Numbered from the stretch's first letter, positions 8,304 through 16,961 are shown. The stretch is 64,000 nucleotides of DNA from Nocardia abscessus (GCF_015477775.1 NZ_JADLQO010000001.1:682001-746000); one strand, 5' to 3'. Numbers and translations are program-made. The notes: a model not told the origin generated them from the sequence alone.

Positions 8304-9403
8304 CGGTGTCCTCCCGTCACCCTGCCCTGCACCAGCTGCAGCACTTGAAGCAGGCTGCCCGCGAAGTCCTGCAGGTCGTGGAGGTCTTGGAGCTTGCCGT
8401 GCTCCGGATCGGTGAGCGCGCTGATGTCGAGGTTGGTCGCGGTGGCGTACACCGCGAAGCTGCCGCCGCGGAAGGTCGCGTCCACCTTGGGCCGCAGCAC
8501 GCGGAGCCGATCGAGCAGCACGCCGAAGTTGTCGCCGGTCTTGGCGATCGCGTCCATCAGCTGGTGAGTGTTCTCCAGCAGGCCGTTCAACTGCGCGGTG
8601 GAGGTGTCGGCGTAATTGCCCAGCGCGGCGCTGGCGATGGACAACTTGGTCAGCAGATCGCCGATGGCCCGGTTGTTCTCGGCGATGGCGCCGATCATCT
8701 GGGGCAGCGTGTCGGCCACCTCGCCGAGCTCGGACCGCCGTGCCTCGATGGTGTTGGCGAGGGAGCTGAATTCACCGAGCACGCTGTCCACCCGGGCCGA
8801 ATTGGCGTTCAAACTGCCGACCACGCCGGTCATCTCGGTGATCAGGTGGGCCAGTTGCTCGCCGCGGCCGCCGACGATGGAGTCCAGCTCCGAACCCAGC
8901 CTGGACAGGCTGGCGATGCCGCCGCCGTTGAACAGCATGGACACCGAGATGAGCAACTGCTCGACGGTCGCGCCCGCGGAGGTGCTGTCGAGGGTGAGCG
9001 TGTCGCCGTCGTGCAGCATGTCCACGCCCGGCTCGGTCTTGGGTTTGGACACCGCGACGAACACGTCACCGAGCGGGGTGGCCTGCCGCAGTTCCGCCGT
9101 GCTGCCCTTGGGCAACTCGATGTCCTTGCTGATGGTCAGGTCGACGATCGCCTGGAAATTCTTCGTCTTGATGTCGGTGACCACGCCGACGTCCGAACCG
9201 CCGATCTTCACCTTCGCCTGGTCGGGCAGGTTCAGCGCGTTCTCGAACACCGCGTGGATGGTGTAGGTCTCCCCGGACATACCCGGTTTCGGCAGCGGCA
9301 GCTTCTCCACGGTGAGCCCGCAGCCGGAGGTGACCGCGACACCGGCCACCGCGGCGACGGCGACCAGCGCCCTGCGTGCCTTGATCGTCATTCGGTACGT
9401 CAT
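8300..9403 (-). CDS. mceE: Mce family lipoprotein MceE
   Basis: A 367-residue Mce protein with a lipoprotein signal: basic start MTIKARR, hydrophobic core, and lipobox VTSGC with Cys28. The Mce domain follows (YTIHAVFENALNLPDQAKVKIGGSDVGVV), then heptad-like helices typical of the tunnel. In mycobacteria the E position is the classical lipoprotein (LprK/LprN type) member of the Mce hexamer. The start overlaps the mceD stop by 4 bases. A second ATG four codons in (9391) is also possible. Confidence 0.92.
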   Translation of the reverse strand: MTYRMTIKARRALVAVAAVAGVAVTSGCGLTVEKLPLPKPGMSGETYTIHAVFENALNLPDQAKVKIGGSDVGVVTDIKTKNFQAIVDLTISKDIELPKGSTAELRQATPLGDVFVAVSKPKTEPGVDMLHDGDTLTLDSTSAGATVEQLLISVSMLFNGGGIASLSRLGSELDSIVGGRGEQLAHLITEMTGVVGSLNANSARVDSVLGEFSSLANTIEARRSELGEVADTLPQMIGAIAENNRAIGDLLTKLSIASAALGNYADTSTAQLNGLLENTHQLMDAIAKTGDNFGVLLDRLRVLRPKVDATFRGGSFAVYATATNLDISALTDPEHGKLQDLHDLQDFAGSLLQVLQLVQGRVTGGHR

Positions 9404-10509
9404 TTCGTCAGTCCGAGCAGTGCGGCGGTGAGCCCGTAGTCGGGCCCGAAGTCCTGCATGTTTCCGGTGCGGCAACCGTCGGCCCTCATCTGGATGCGTT
9501 CACAGAACAGGCTGACGATCTCGCCCGACAGCGCGGTGCCGATCACCGCGTGCAGCCGGACGTACCCGTGCTCGCGGTTCACGATGCCGTCGATGTTCTG
9601 CATGACCATCGGCGCCACGTCGACGACCTCGGTGATGCCGTAGGCGTTGTCGCGCAGCTGCTGGGTCACGTTGGTCAGGCCGGTCATGGTGCCCGACAGC
9701 TGATCCTGGTACTGCGTCAGCGTGGTGCTCGTGTTCTGCAGGAAGGCGAGCAGCTGATCGAGCGTGGCCTGCAGGCCGGGCGCCTGATCGGCGAGCAGTC
9801 CGGTCATCTGGGTCACCCGGTTGCTGAAATCGCGCACCGACTGGTCGTTCTCGGCCAGCATGGTGGTGAGGTCGTTCAGCTTGATGATGATGCTGGAGAT
9901 CGCGTCCTTGTTGTCCACACCGACCTTCAGCGCGCTGGACAGCGCGTTGAGGGTGTCGCGGATCTTCTCGCCGTTGCCGTTGAGCATGGGGTAGAGCACC
10001 CGGCCCGACAGCGGGCCGATGCCCTCCTGGCCCGGCTCCGGCTTGAGCGCCGCGGCGAACTGGTCGATGGTCTTGATCATCGTGTCCAGCTCGACCGGCG
10101 TCTTGGTGCGGGCTTTGGGCAGGTGCGCACCGTCGCTCAAGGCCGCGCCGCCGGTGTAGACGGGGGTGAGCTCGATGTGCCGGTCGGTGACGATGGACGG
10201 CGAGACGATCGCGGCGATCGCGTCTTTCGGGATCTTCACGTCCTTGTCGATGGACATGTGCACCTCGATCAGGGTGCCCTTGGGCACGATCTTGTCGACC
10301 TTGCCGACATCGAGCCCGAGCACCGTGATCGGATTGCCCTCGTAGATGCCCGCGATGTTGTCGAAATCGGCGGTGATCTGCAGGGTGTTGCCCAACGCGT
10401 CGTTCACCGAACTCGGCAGCAGCGAGCAGCTGCCGACGGTCAGCGCGGCGGCGCTGATCATGAGCGTCTTCGCGACGGTCCTCAGCGGAAAGCCCGTGCG
10501 GAATTTCAT
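9400..10509 (-). CDS. mceD: Mce family protein MceD, with its own lipobox
   Basis: A 369-residue Mce protein occupying the D position. The N-terminus MKFRTGFPLRTVAKTLMISA runs into a lipobox, LTVGSC, with Cys28, so it looks like a second lipoprotein in the operon; mycobacterial MceD proteins I know start with an ordinary membrane anchor. The Mce domain (ADFDNIAGIYEGNPITVLGLDVGKVDKI) and the helical region are intact. Four-base overlaps join it to mceC and mceE. The start at 10509 is chosen because it makes the ATGA overlap with mceC and begins the signal sequence directly. Confidence 0.9.
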   Translation of the reverse strand: MKFRTGFPLRTVAKTLMISAAALTVGSCSLLPSSVNDALGNTLQITADFDNIAGIYEGNPITVLGLDVGKVDKIVPKGTLIEVHMSIDKDVKIPKDAIAAIVSPSIVTDRHIELTPVYTGGAALSDGAHLPKARTKTPVELDTMIKTIDQFAAALKPEPGQEGIGPLSGRVLYPMLNGNGEKIRDTLNALSSALKVGVDNKDAISSIIIKLNDLTTMLAENDQSVRDFSNRVTQMTGLLADQAPGLQATLDQLLAFLQNTSTTLTQYQDQLSGTMTGLTNVTQQLRDNAYGITEVVDVAPMVMQNIDGIVNREHGYVRLHAVIGTALSGEIVSLFCERIQMRADGCRTGNMQDFGPDYGLTAALLGLTK

Positions 10510-11507
10510 CCCTGGCACCCCTCGATAACTTGGGCGAAGCACAACCAGTTGTCCGGGAAGAGCCACGGCAGGCCGACGTCACCGTACGGACCGCTGCCGC
10601 CCCACGAGTTCGCCAGGTAGCGCACGGTCGGCGGCATGAGCGACAGCATCCGGTCCAGGTTGTCCTTGTTCTTCTGCAGACCCTCGGCCATGGTGTTCAG
10701 CTGCGCGATGGTCGGGCCGAGCTGATCGTTGTTCTCCGCGCCGATCGCCTCCAGCTGCTTGGTCAGCGACGCGACGTTGTCCAGCAGCTGGCGCAGCAGC
10801 GCCTGGCGCTCCATCACCCGATTGGCGATGGCCTCGCCCTGGGTGATCACCAGCAGGATGCTGTTGCGGTTGTCGCCGAGGATCCTCGTGACCCGGTCCA
10901 GATCCTTGAGCAGGGTGTCCACCTCGGCCTTGCGGCGGTCGATCACCTTCGCCAGCGCGCCGACGCTGTCCAGCGCCTGCGCGGTGAGCTGCGGTGACCC
11001 GTTCATCTGCTCGTTGATCAGGTTCAGCGAGTCGGACAGCTTCTTGGTGTCGAGCGCCTCGAACTTCGGGGTGCCGATCTGCACCACGTCGGCCAGGTTG
11101 TACGGAACCGCGGTGTTGGACACCGGGATGCGCTTGCCCTTCAGTCCCGAGCCGTCACCCGGCTCGAGGTCGACGTACCTGGCCCCGAGCAGCGTGGCCA
11201 TCTTGATCGAGGCGCGGGCGTCCGGGCCGAGTTTCACGTCGTCGCTGACGCTCAGCGTGAGCATCACGTGACTGCCCTCGATCTCGGCGCCGACCACCCG
11301 ACCGGAGGCCACCCCGGCGACGTTCACCTTGTCACCGACTCTGATGCCCGCGGCCTGCACGAACTCGGCTTTGATCGACTGCTCGCCGACGCCGATGAGC
11401 TTGTAGACGCTGGACACCAGCAGCAGCACCACGATGAGGGCGCCGCCGATGATGCCCAACCAGAAGTACCGGTTGCTCTCGAACCTGGACCTGAGCTTCG
11501 TCATCAT
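10506..11507 (-). CDS. mceC: Mce family protein MceC
   Basis: A 333-residue protein with a short basic N-terminus (MMTKLRSRFESNRYFW), one membrane anchor (LGIIGGALIVVLLLVSSVYKLIGVG), the Mce domain (VQAAGIRVGDKVNVAGVASGRVVGAEI) and a long coiled region. It forms part of the lipid tunnel. Two ATG codons in tandem (11507 and 11504) sit on the mceB stop; either could be used. It is shorter than the D-F members because it lacks a C-terminal tail, ending instead in LPWLFPDNWLCFAQVIEGCQG. Confidence 0.9.
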   Translation of the reverse strand: MMTKLRSRFESNRYFWLGIIGGALIVVLLLVSSVYKLIGVGEQSIKAEFVQAAGIRVGDKVNVAGVASGRVVGAEIEGSHVMLTLSVSDDVKLGPDARASIKMATLLGARYVDLEPGDGSGLKGKRIPVSNTAVPYNLADVVQIGTPKFEALDTKKLSDSLNLINEQMNGSPQLTAQALDSVGALAKVIDRRKAEVDTLLKDLDRVTRILGDNRNSILLVITQGEAIANRVMERQALLRQLLDNVASLTKQLEAIGAENNDQLGPTIAQLNTMAEGLQKNKDNLDRMLSLMPPTVRYLANSWGGSGPYGDVGLPWLFPDNWLCFAQVIEGCQG

Positions 11508-12547
11508 GGGCGGCACACCGCCGAGTGCGAGGTGCCACCGATCTGGGAGAACAGGCCGCGCGGGAAGAGGACGCCGTAGAGCGAGAGGTCCAGCCCGCAC
11601 AGGTAGGCGTTGGCGTAGCCACCCTCGGAGGTGTGCCTGCCCGCCGCCGACAGGACGTTCGGCAGGTCGATCGCCGCCTGGTCGAGCTTGGCGCCGTTGT
11701 CGATCAGCAGCGTCAGCGCCGCGCTGGTGGAGTTCTGCGCGGTGCGCAGGCTCGGCTGGATCTGGTCCATCATGCCGACCAGCGACGTGGTGGCGCTGGC
11801 GATCTGCTCGGTCGAGGAGAGCAACGACTGCCCTTGGTCGTACAGCCCGCCGATCAGGGCCCGGGTCTGGGTCACCAGGGTCTCCAATTCATCACCTCGT
11901 TTGGCCAACCCCGACATGACGCCCGACAGGTTGGTAATCACATCGGACAGGATCGCGTCCCTGCGCTGGAAATCGGTGGCCAACTGGGCGGCCTGGACGA
12001 TGAACGCGCTCAACGAGACGCCGTCACCCTGCAACGCCTGGATGAAGGTCTCCGACAGCCGGTTGACCTGCTCGGGCTGCAACACCTGGAACAGCGGCTG
12101 GAATCCGTTGAGCAGACCCGACACGTCGAACGACGGCTCGGTCCGGTTGATCGGGATCGAACCGTTGTTCTTCAGCGGCGCCGGGTTCGGCTCCTTGCCC
12201 GGAGCCAGCGCCACGTACCGCTGGCCGATCAGATTCTGGTAGCGGACCAGCGCCTTGGTGTCGCTGTAGATCGTCTGGTCGCGCTGCACGACGAAGGTGA
12301 CCTTCGCGACCGACTTCTTCAGATTCGCGTCGCGGGCCCGTTCGATCTTCTCGACCTTGCCCACCCGCACGCCCGCCATGCGCACGTCGTCGCCTTCGTG
12401 CAGGCCGAGCACGTCGGAGAACGTCGCGGAGTAGGTGTAGGTGTCACCGCTGACGATGCGCGCCAGCGTGTTCCAGACCACCACCGTGACCAGGACGGAC
12501 ACGATGGCGAAGATGCTGAATCCGATCAGCGGTTTGCGGATGCTCAT
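11504..12547 (-). CDS. mceB: Mce family protein MceB
   Basis: A 347-residue protein: N-terminal anchor (LIGFSIFAIVSVLVTVVVWNTLARIV), Mce domain (YSATFSDVLGLHEGDDVRMAGVRVGKVEKI) and a helical tunnel region with repeated hydrophobic heptads. The C-terminus (YLCGLDLSLYGVLFPRGLFSQIGGTSHSAVCRP) carries the cysteine-containing end common in MceB. The ATG overlaps the mceA stop by 4 bases. Confidence 0.92.
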   Translation of the reverse strand: MSIRKPLIGFSIFAIVSVLVTVVVWNTLARIVSGDTYTYSATFSDVLGLHEGDDVRMAGVRVGKVEKIERARDANLKKSVAKVTFVVQRDQTIYSDTKALVRYQNLIGQRYVALAPGKEPNPAPLKNNGSIPINRTEPSFDVSGLLNGFQPLFQVLQPEQVNRLSETFIQALQGDGVSLSAFIVQAAQLATDFQRRDAILSDVITNLSGVMSGLAKRGDELETLVTQTRALIGGLYDQGQSLLSSTEQIASATTSLVGMMDQIQPSLRTAQNSTSAALTLLIDNGAKLDQAAIDLPNVLSAAGRHTSEGGYANAYLCGLDLSLYGVLFPRGLFSQIGGTSHSAVCRP

Positions 12548-14040
12548 CGTCGGGCACCGTTGTCGGACACCTGCATGGTTCCGCCCTTCAGAATCGAGCT
12601 CAGCAGCAGATATTCGGCGGTGGTCGGCTTGCGGCCGAGCAGCGCGGTGATCGCCGAGTCGCCTCGGTAGGAGATCGGCGCGGCCGACGGCGTGCCCTCG
12701 GGCGCGGCGGCCGGAGCCACGGGCGCCGGAGCCGGTGCCGCGGCAGGCGGGAGCAGGCCGGGCGGCAGCATCGGGAACAGGCCCTCGAGCGGGGTGCCCG
12801 CGAACGGAGCGGGCACGCCGCCGGTGGGAGCGGCCGCGGTGGCGCGGTTCGGGTCCGGGGTGGTGACGCCGGGAATCAGCGGCAGACCGGGCATCGGTAC
12901 CACCGGCGGCAGTCCGGCGGCCGATTCGAGTGCCCGCGGCTTCAGCTGTTCGGGCAGCTCGCCGATGTCGGCGACAGCGGGAGCGGTGAAGCAGCTCGGG
13001 CCGGCCATCTCGCCGTAGCGCGGGCAGTCGGCCACGGTGTAGGGGCGGTACGGGGTGAGCGTGATACCGGCATCCCAGACCTGCTGCTTCTGCGGACCCC
13101 AGGTGAACGTGGTGTCCATCCGGCGCATGGTCTCGCTCAGGTTGAGCAGCGTCCTGGTGATCGCGTCCGGGTCCGCGGCGAGGGCGCCGAACATGTCGTT
13201 CGTTCCCGCCGTGACCTCGATGCCGACGTTCGGATTACGGGCGAACAGGTCGTTCACCGTGTCGATCGTCCCGCTGGTGCCGGTGATCAGGGAGACCAGC
13301 TCGCTGCGGCGGTCGGCGATGGTGCGCGCGGTCTGCACCGAGCTGCCGAGCACGTCGACCAGCTCGGGCGCGGACTGGTTGAGCGCGTTGAACGACGCGG
13401 AGAAGTCGCCGAGCAGCACGCCGAGATCGGGAATCGACTCGTCGACGGCCAGCAGCCAGCGGTCGAGCCGCTCGACGGTCGAGCCCGGCATCCGGCCGCT
13501 GCCGTCCAGCGCCTGCGACAGGGTGCCGAGCACCCGGCCGAACTGCACCGGGTCGATCTTGTCGAGGATGTTGCGGACGGTGGTCAGCGTGTCCTGCAGC
13601 GCGATGGTGCCCTTGCTGCGGTCTTCCTCGATGACCGAACCCTCGTGCAGGTACTGGTCGGCGGGGCCGTTGAAGACGAGTTCCACGGAGGTGACGGCGA
13701 ACAGGTTGCTCGGCACCACGCGAGCGGTCACGTTGGCCGGGATGTCGCCGGCGAACTCCGGCTTCATCTCGATCCGGACCTTCTGCAGTTCGCCCTTGGC
13801 CGCGACGTCGACGGTCTTCACCGCGCCGACGAGCACGCCGCGGAACTTGACGTCGGCCTGCTCGGGCAGACCGTCACCGGTGGTGGTCAGGTTCGCGGTG
13901 ACGTTGACCTTCTCCTGGAAGTACCCCTGGTAGCGCAGCATCAGGAAGCCGAGCACCAGCGCGAAGACGACCAGACCGCACACGCCTGCGATGAGCAGCT
14001 GTCGCATCGTGGGCCCGCGCCCACTGGGATCGATGATCAT
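12544..14040 (-). CDS. mceA: Mce family protein MceA
   Basis: A 498-residue protein, first Mce subunit of the operon. After MIIDPSGRGPTMRQ comes a membrane anchor (LLIAGVCGLVVFALVLGFLML), the Mce domain (VTANLTTTGDGLPEQADVKFRGVLVGAVKTV) and the helical region. It ends in a roughly 100-residue Pro/Ala-rich tail (PAPAPVAPAAAPEGTPSAAP) longer than in the other five subunits; such tails probably protrude from the hexamer. The start at 14040 lies 7 bases after the yrbEB stop. Confidence 0.9.
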   Translation of the reverse strand: MIIDPSGRGPTMRQLLIAGVCGLVVFALVLGFLMLRYQGYFQEKVNVTANLTTTGDGLPEQADVKFRGVLVGAVKTVDVAAKGELQKVRIEMKPEFAGDIPANVTARVVPSNLFAVTSVELVFNGPADQYLHEGSVIEEDRSKGTIALQDTLTTVRNILDKIDPVQFGRVLGTLSQALDGSGRMPGSTVERLDRWLLAVDESIPDLGVLLGDFSASFNALNQSAPELVDVLGSSVQTARTIADRRSELVSLITGTSGTIDTVNDLFARNPNVGIEVTAGTNDMFGALAADPDAITRTLLNLSETMRRMDTTFTWGPQKQQVWDAGITLTPYRPYTVADCPRYGEMAGPSCFTAPAVADIGELPEQLKPRALESAAGLPPVVPMPGLPLIPGVTTPDPNRATAAAPTGGVPAPFAGTPLEGLFPMLPPGLLPPAAAPAPAPVAPAAAPEGTPSAAPISYRGDSAITALLGRKPTTAEYLLLSSILKGGTMQVSDNGARR

Positions 14041-14047
14041 CTGCTGC

Positions 14048-14911
14048 CTACCCCGAGATTCGGATGCCGGGGTTGACACCCCAGATAGCCAATGTCATGA
14101 ACAGGTTCGCGAATACGACCGCGATGATGCACATCTTGATCGCGCGGCCCGCGGCCACGCCGACGCCCTCGGGGCCACCGGAGGCGAAGAAGCCGTAGTA
14201 GCACTGGATGAACGTGGTGATCGCGACGAACAGGATCGCCTTGATCAGCGAATAGATGACGTCGGTCGGGATGAGGAACTGATAGAAGTAGTGCTGGTAG
14301 GTGCCGGTGGCGGTGCCGCCGATCAGCTGCACGGTGAGCGCGCAGGAGATGTAGGCCATCGTCAGCCCGAGGCAGTAGAGCGGGATGATGGCCACCATCG
14401 CCGCGAACATCCTGGTGCTGATCAGATAGGGCAGCGGCCGGATGGCGATGGATTCCAGCGCGTCGATCTCCTCGGAGATGCGCATGGCGCCCAGCTGTGC
14501 GGTGAACCGGCAGCCCGCCTGGGCGGCGAAGGCCAGTGTCGCGAGCAGCGGGCCGAGCTCACGAGTGGTCGCGAACGCCGAGATCGCACCGGTGATCGGG
14601 CTCAGGCCGAGCAGGTTCAGCGAGTTGTAGCCCTGGATGCCGACCGTCATGCCGCCGAAGGCGCTCAGGATGACGACGACGCCGATGGTGCCGCCACCGA
14701 CGACCAGATTGCCGTTGCCCCAGGTGACGTCCGAGAGCAGGCGCCATACTTCCTTGGGGTAGTGCTTGAGCGCCAGCGGAATCGAGCCGATCGAGCGCAA
14801 CAGGAAGAACACCTGGTGGCCGAGTCGGGCGAGTAGATCGACCGGCGCCTGCGCGGATTTGCGGAACACCTGGAGAGGCCGCAGCAGCGGCGGTACATAG
14901 GTTGATGACAC
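14048..14911 (-). CDS. yrbEB: MlaE/YrbE family ABC permease (YrbEB)
   Basis: A 287-residue integral membrane protein with the MlaE fold: an N-terminal amphipathic helix (LLARLGHQVFFLLRSIGSIP), then five or so membrane segments. The family segment TRELGPLLATLAFAAQAGCRFTAQLGAMRISEEIDALESI contains the EEIDAL coupling-helix motif that contacts the ATPase. It pairs with YrbEA to make the permease of the Mce lipid importer. No ATPase gene (MceG/Mkl) is in the window, in line with the actinobacterial arrangement in which one shared ATPase is encoded elsewhere. Confidence 0.93.
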   Translation of the reverse strand: MSSTYVPPLLRPLQVFRKSAQAPVDLLARLGHQVFFLLRSIGSIPLALKHYPKEVWRLLSDVTWGNGNLVVGGGTIGVVVILSAFGGMTVGIQGYNSLNLLGLSPITGAISAFATTRELGPLLATLAFAAQAGCRFTAQLGAMRISEEIDALESIAIRPLPYLISTRMFAAMVAIIPLYCLGLTMAYISCALTVQLIGGTATGTYQHYFYQFLIPTDVIYSLIKAILFVAITTFIQCYYGFFASGGPEGVGVAAGRAIKMCIIAVVFANLFMTLAIWGVNPGIRISG

Positions 14912-14915
14912 CGGC

Positions 14916-15770
14916 TCAGACCACCTGTGACGGGAATAGTGCGTTGTAAACCTGGGTGATGATGAGGTTCACCCCGAACAGCATGATGGCGGAACTCACC
15001 ACTGCGGAATTCACCGAGTTCGCGACACCACCCGGACCACCCCGGGTGTTCAATCCGGTATCGCAGGCGATGATTGCCGCGAGCAGACCGAATATCAGCG
15101 ATTTCGCCAGCGCGACAAGAAGATCGGTGGTCACGGCGAACGACGAGAAGGTGCCGACATAGGAACCCGGCGTACCGTTCTGCGCGAAGATATTGAAGAT
15201 GTAGCCGGTCAAGAAGCCGACGAAGACGACGAAGCCGCACAGCAGCACACTCACCAGCATCGCGGCGCCGAGGCGCGGCGCGACCAGCCTGCGCATCGGG
15301 TCGACGCCCATGACCTTCATGGCGTCGATCTCTTCGCGGATGGTGCGCGAGCCGAGGTCGGCGCAGACCGCCGAACCGACCGCGCCCGCGATCATCAGCG
15401 AGGTGACCAGCGGGGCGCCCTGCTGGATGATGCCGAGGCCGTTGGCCGCGCCGATGAACGAGGTGGCGCCGACCTGGCCCGCCACCGAGCCGACCTGGAT
15501 GGAGACGATCACGCCGATCGGGATGGCGACCAGCAACGTCGGCGCCGCCGAGACGCTGGCCATGAACGCGCATTGCCGGACGAACTCGCCGAACGGAAAA
15601 CGCCTGCGGAAAATCGAGACGAACAGTTCGGCGACGGCCGCGAAACCCATCGTGATCTGCCTGCCGAAGGTCTCCAGCGAACGCTTCGGATGATCTTGCC
15701 AGTAAGACCTCGTCCAATCGACCGCATCACTGAACCGTGACCCTGATGGTGGACTCTCGGTCGACTGCAC
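14916..15770 (-). CDS. yrbEA: MlaE/YrbE family ABC permease (YrbEA)
   Basis: A 284-residue MlaE-type permease, first gene of the mce operon. It has the EEIDAMKVMGVDPMRRLVAPR coupling segment and several membrane spans (for example MLVSVLLCGFVVFVGFLTGYIF). Its GTG start at 15770 precedes QSTESPPSGSRFSDAVDWTR; a shorter start is possible because the first 40 residues are poorly conserved in the family. The yrbEB start lies only 4 bases after its stop. The 516-base intergenic region upstream probably carries the operon promoter. Confidence 0.92.
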   Translation of the reverse strand: MQSTESPPSGSRFSDAVDWTRSYWQDHPKRSLETFGRQITMGFAAVAELFVSIFRRRFPFGEFVRQCAFMASVSAAPTLLVAIPIGVIVSIQVGSVAGQVGATSFIGAANGLGIIQQGAPLVTSLMIAGAVGSAVCADLGSRTIREEIDAMKVMGVDPMRRLVAPRLGAAMLVSVLLCGFVVFVGFLTGYIFNIFAQNGTPGSYVGTFSSFAVTTDLLVALAKSLIFGLLAAIIACDTGLNTRGGPGGVANSVNSAVVSSAIMLFGVNLIITQVYNALFPSQVV

Positions 15771-15830
15771 TGGCTAACCCTCCTCGACGCCGGTTGGCTA
15801 CCCCGGCGACTCGTTTGCTTGACGCACCTT

Positions 15831-15843
15831 ACTACGGAGTAGT
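15831..15843. promoter_or_regulatory. Dyad ACTAC-GGA-GTAGT upstream of yrbEA
   Basis: A perfect 5+5 inverted repeat with a 3-base spacer, about 60 bases before the yrbEA start. Its size and position suit a dimeric repressor. It does not match the KstR cholesterol-regulon motif that I know, so the regulator is unknown. Confidence 0.4.
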
Positions 15844-16025
15844 GCAGAACACACCACCGACTTGTGATCGCAGTCATAGACCTCGCTCACCGTCGCCGGA
15901 AAGGCCGCGAAACATTGGGAACGTCCCCAAAGGTAGCGACCCGACCTCTGGCACAAGTTACAGCCCCATCAGCGCGAATCCCGGATCTCCACCGGCGGTT
16001 CGGCAAATTACTTCGGAGGATTCTC

Positions 16026-16115
16026 ATGGAAAATCGGATTTGTTTCCCAAGACCAACACAACGACTCCTTACTATCACCCGAGCACTAATGGACACGAGA
16101 TTTTCACAATTGTGA
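16026..16115 (+). CDS. Possible 29-residue small protein in the low-GC patch
   Basis: An ATG preceded by GGAGGA with a 5-base spacer opens a 29-codon ORF, MENRICFPRPTQRLLTITRA followed by LMDTRFSQL. The peptide is basic, with no membrane segment. The ribosome-binding site is better than that of many real genes here, but the codon usage is low-GC and I know no homologue. The reading frame stays open upstream to 15864, which weakens the case. It could be a leader peptide, a remnant of transferred DNA or chance. Confidence 0.25.
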   Translation: MENRICFPRPTQRLLTITRALMDTRFSQL

Positions 16116-16129
16116 TAGCGGAATGCTAT
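16104..16129. promoter_or_regulatory. Two abutting dyads in the low-GC patch
   Basis: TCACAATTGTGA is a perfect 12-bp palindrome. It runs directly into a second inverted repeat, ATAGC-GGAAT-GCTAT, sharing the base A at 16115. The pair lies about 160 bases before the S1 peptidase start. The arrangement suggests a regulator binding region. The regulator is not identifiable. Confidence 0.4.
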
Positions 16130-16286
16130 TGGCGCGTAAGATACGTTTGGTCACAGATGTATGAAATAGGGTTGAAGCGCGAAACCGTGGGGACAACCCG
16201 GTAGTAGGTGACGCGCCCGAGGTCGATTACTGACACGATGGGTGCGACAGATTGATATCGTGCGGGCTTCCGACGTCTGGAGGGAC

Positions 16287-16961
16287 ATGTTCAGCAAACT
16301 CGCCAAGGTGGCCAACGCCGCCTTCGCCGTCGCCCTGGGCGCGGCGCTGCTCGGCACGGGCGCTGGGGCCGCTAACGCCCAAACGGGCCCGCCGGTGTTG
16401 GGCGGTGGATCCGGCATCATCATCGACAACCAGTTCGAGTGCACGGTCACAACTGTCGGCCACGACAACGCGGGACGTCTGGTCGGACTGACCGCGGGGC
16501 ACTGCGGCGACCCGGGCGCACAGGTCTACGCCGAGGCCGATCGGGGCGCGGGCGTGATCGGCCGGTTCGCCTACTCCAATCACGATCTCGACTACGCCGT
16601 CATCCAGTTCGATCCGGGCAAGATCACTCCGGTGAACCGGGTCGGCAACGTCACCATCACGGGAATCGGCGGACCGGCCACCTTCCCGCAGATCGTCTGC
16701 AAGGAAGGGCGCACCACCGGCAATACCTGCGGTATCGCCTGGGGCGACGTATTCCGGACGAACGTCGAGACCTGGAGCCAGATGTGCGTGGTGGAAGGCG
16801 ACTCCGGTGCGCCGGTCGTCGTCGGCAGCACGCTGGTGGGCATGGTGAACGCCTACCTGGCCATCGCTTGCTTCGGTCCTGAGGTCGGTACCAACTTGAG
16901 CGCGATCATGGCCGACGTCAACGCACGCGGCGGCGTCGGCGCGGGTTACATCCCGATCTGA
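16287..16961 (+). CDS. Secreted S1 family (chymotrypsin-like) serine peptidase
   Basis: A 224-residue protein with a signal peptide (MFSKLAKVANAAFAVALGAA, cleavage near AANAQ, about residue 32). The catalytic triad can be read as His72 in TAGHCG, Asp102 in DLDYAVIQF and Ser173 in GDSGAPV. Paired cysteines (around residues 139/151 and 168/193) suggest disulfides in the secreted form. It resembles the small mycobacterial and nocardial S1 peptidases of unknown substrate. GGAGGG lies just before the ATG. It stands alone, closed by a strong terminator. A near-identical copy of its first 57 bases lies at 56899. Confidence 0.85.
   Translation: MFSKLAKVANAAFAVALGAALLGTGAGAANAQTGPPVLGGGSGIIIDNQFECTVTTVGHDNAGRLVGLTAGHCGDPGAQVYAEADRGAGVIGRFAYSNHDLDYAVIQFDPGKITPVNRVGNVTITGIGGPATFPQIVCKEGRTTGNTCGIAWGDVFRTNVETWSQMCVVEGDSGAPVVVGSTLVGMVNAYLAIACFGPEVGTNLSAIMADVNARGGVGAGYIPI

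Larger units (their letters stand above)
15771..16286. promoter_or_regulatory. Divergent mce / S1 peptidase control region with low-GC patch
   Basis: 516 bases between yrbEA (minus) and the S1 peptidase (plus). From about 15,990 to 16,200 the DNA is clearly poorer in G+C than the surroundings. It contains several dyad symmetries (15831-15843, 16104-16115, 16115-16129) and one small ORF with a strong ribosome-binding site (16026-16115). Promoters for both flanking genes are expected here, but I cannot place their -35/-10 elements with confidence. Confidence 0.5.
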
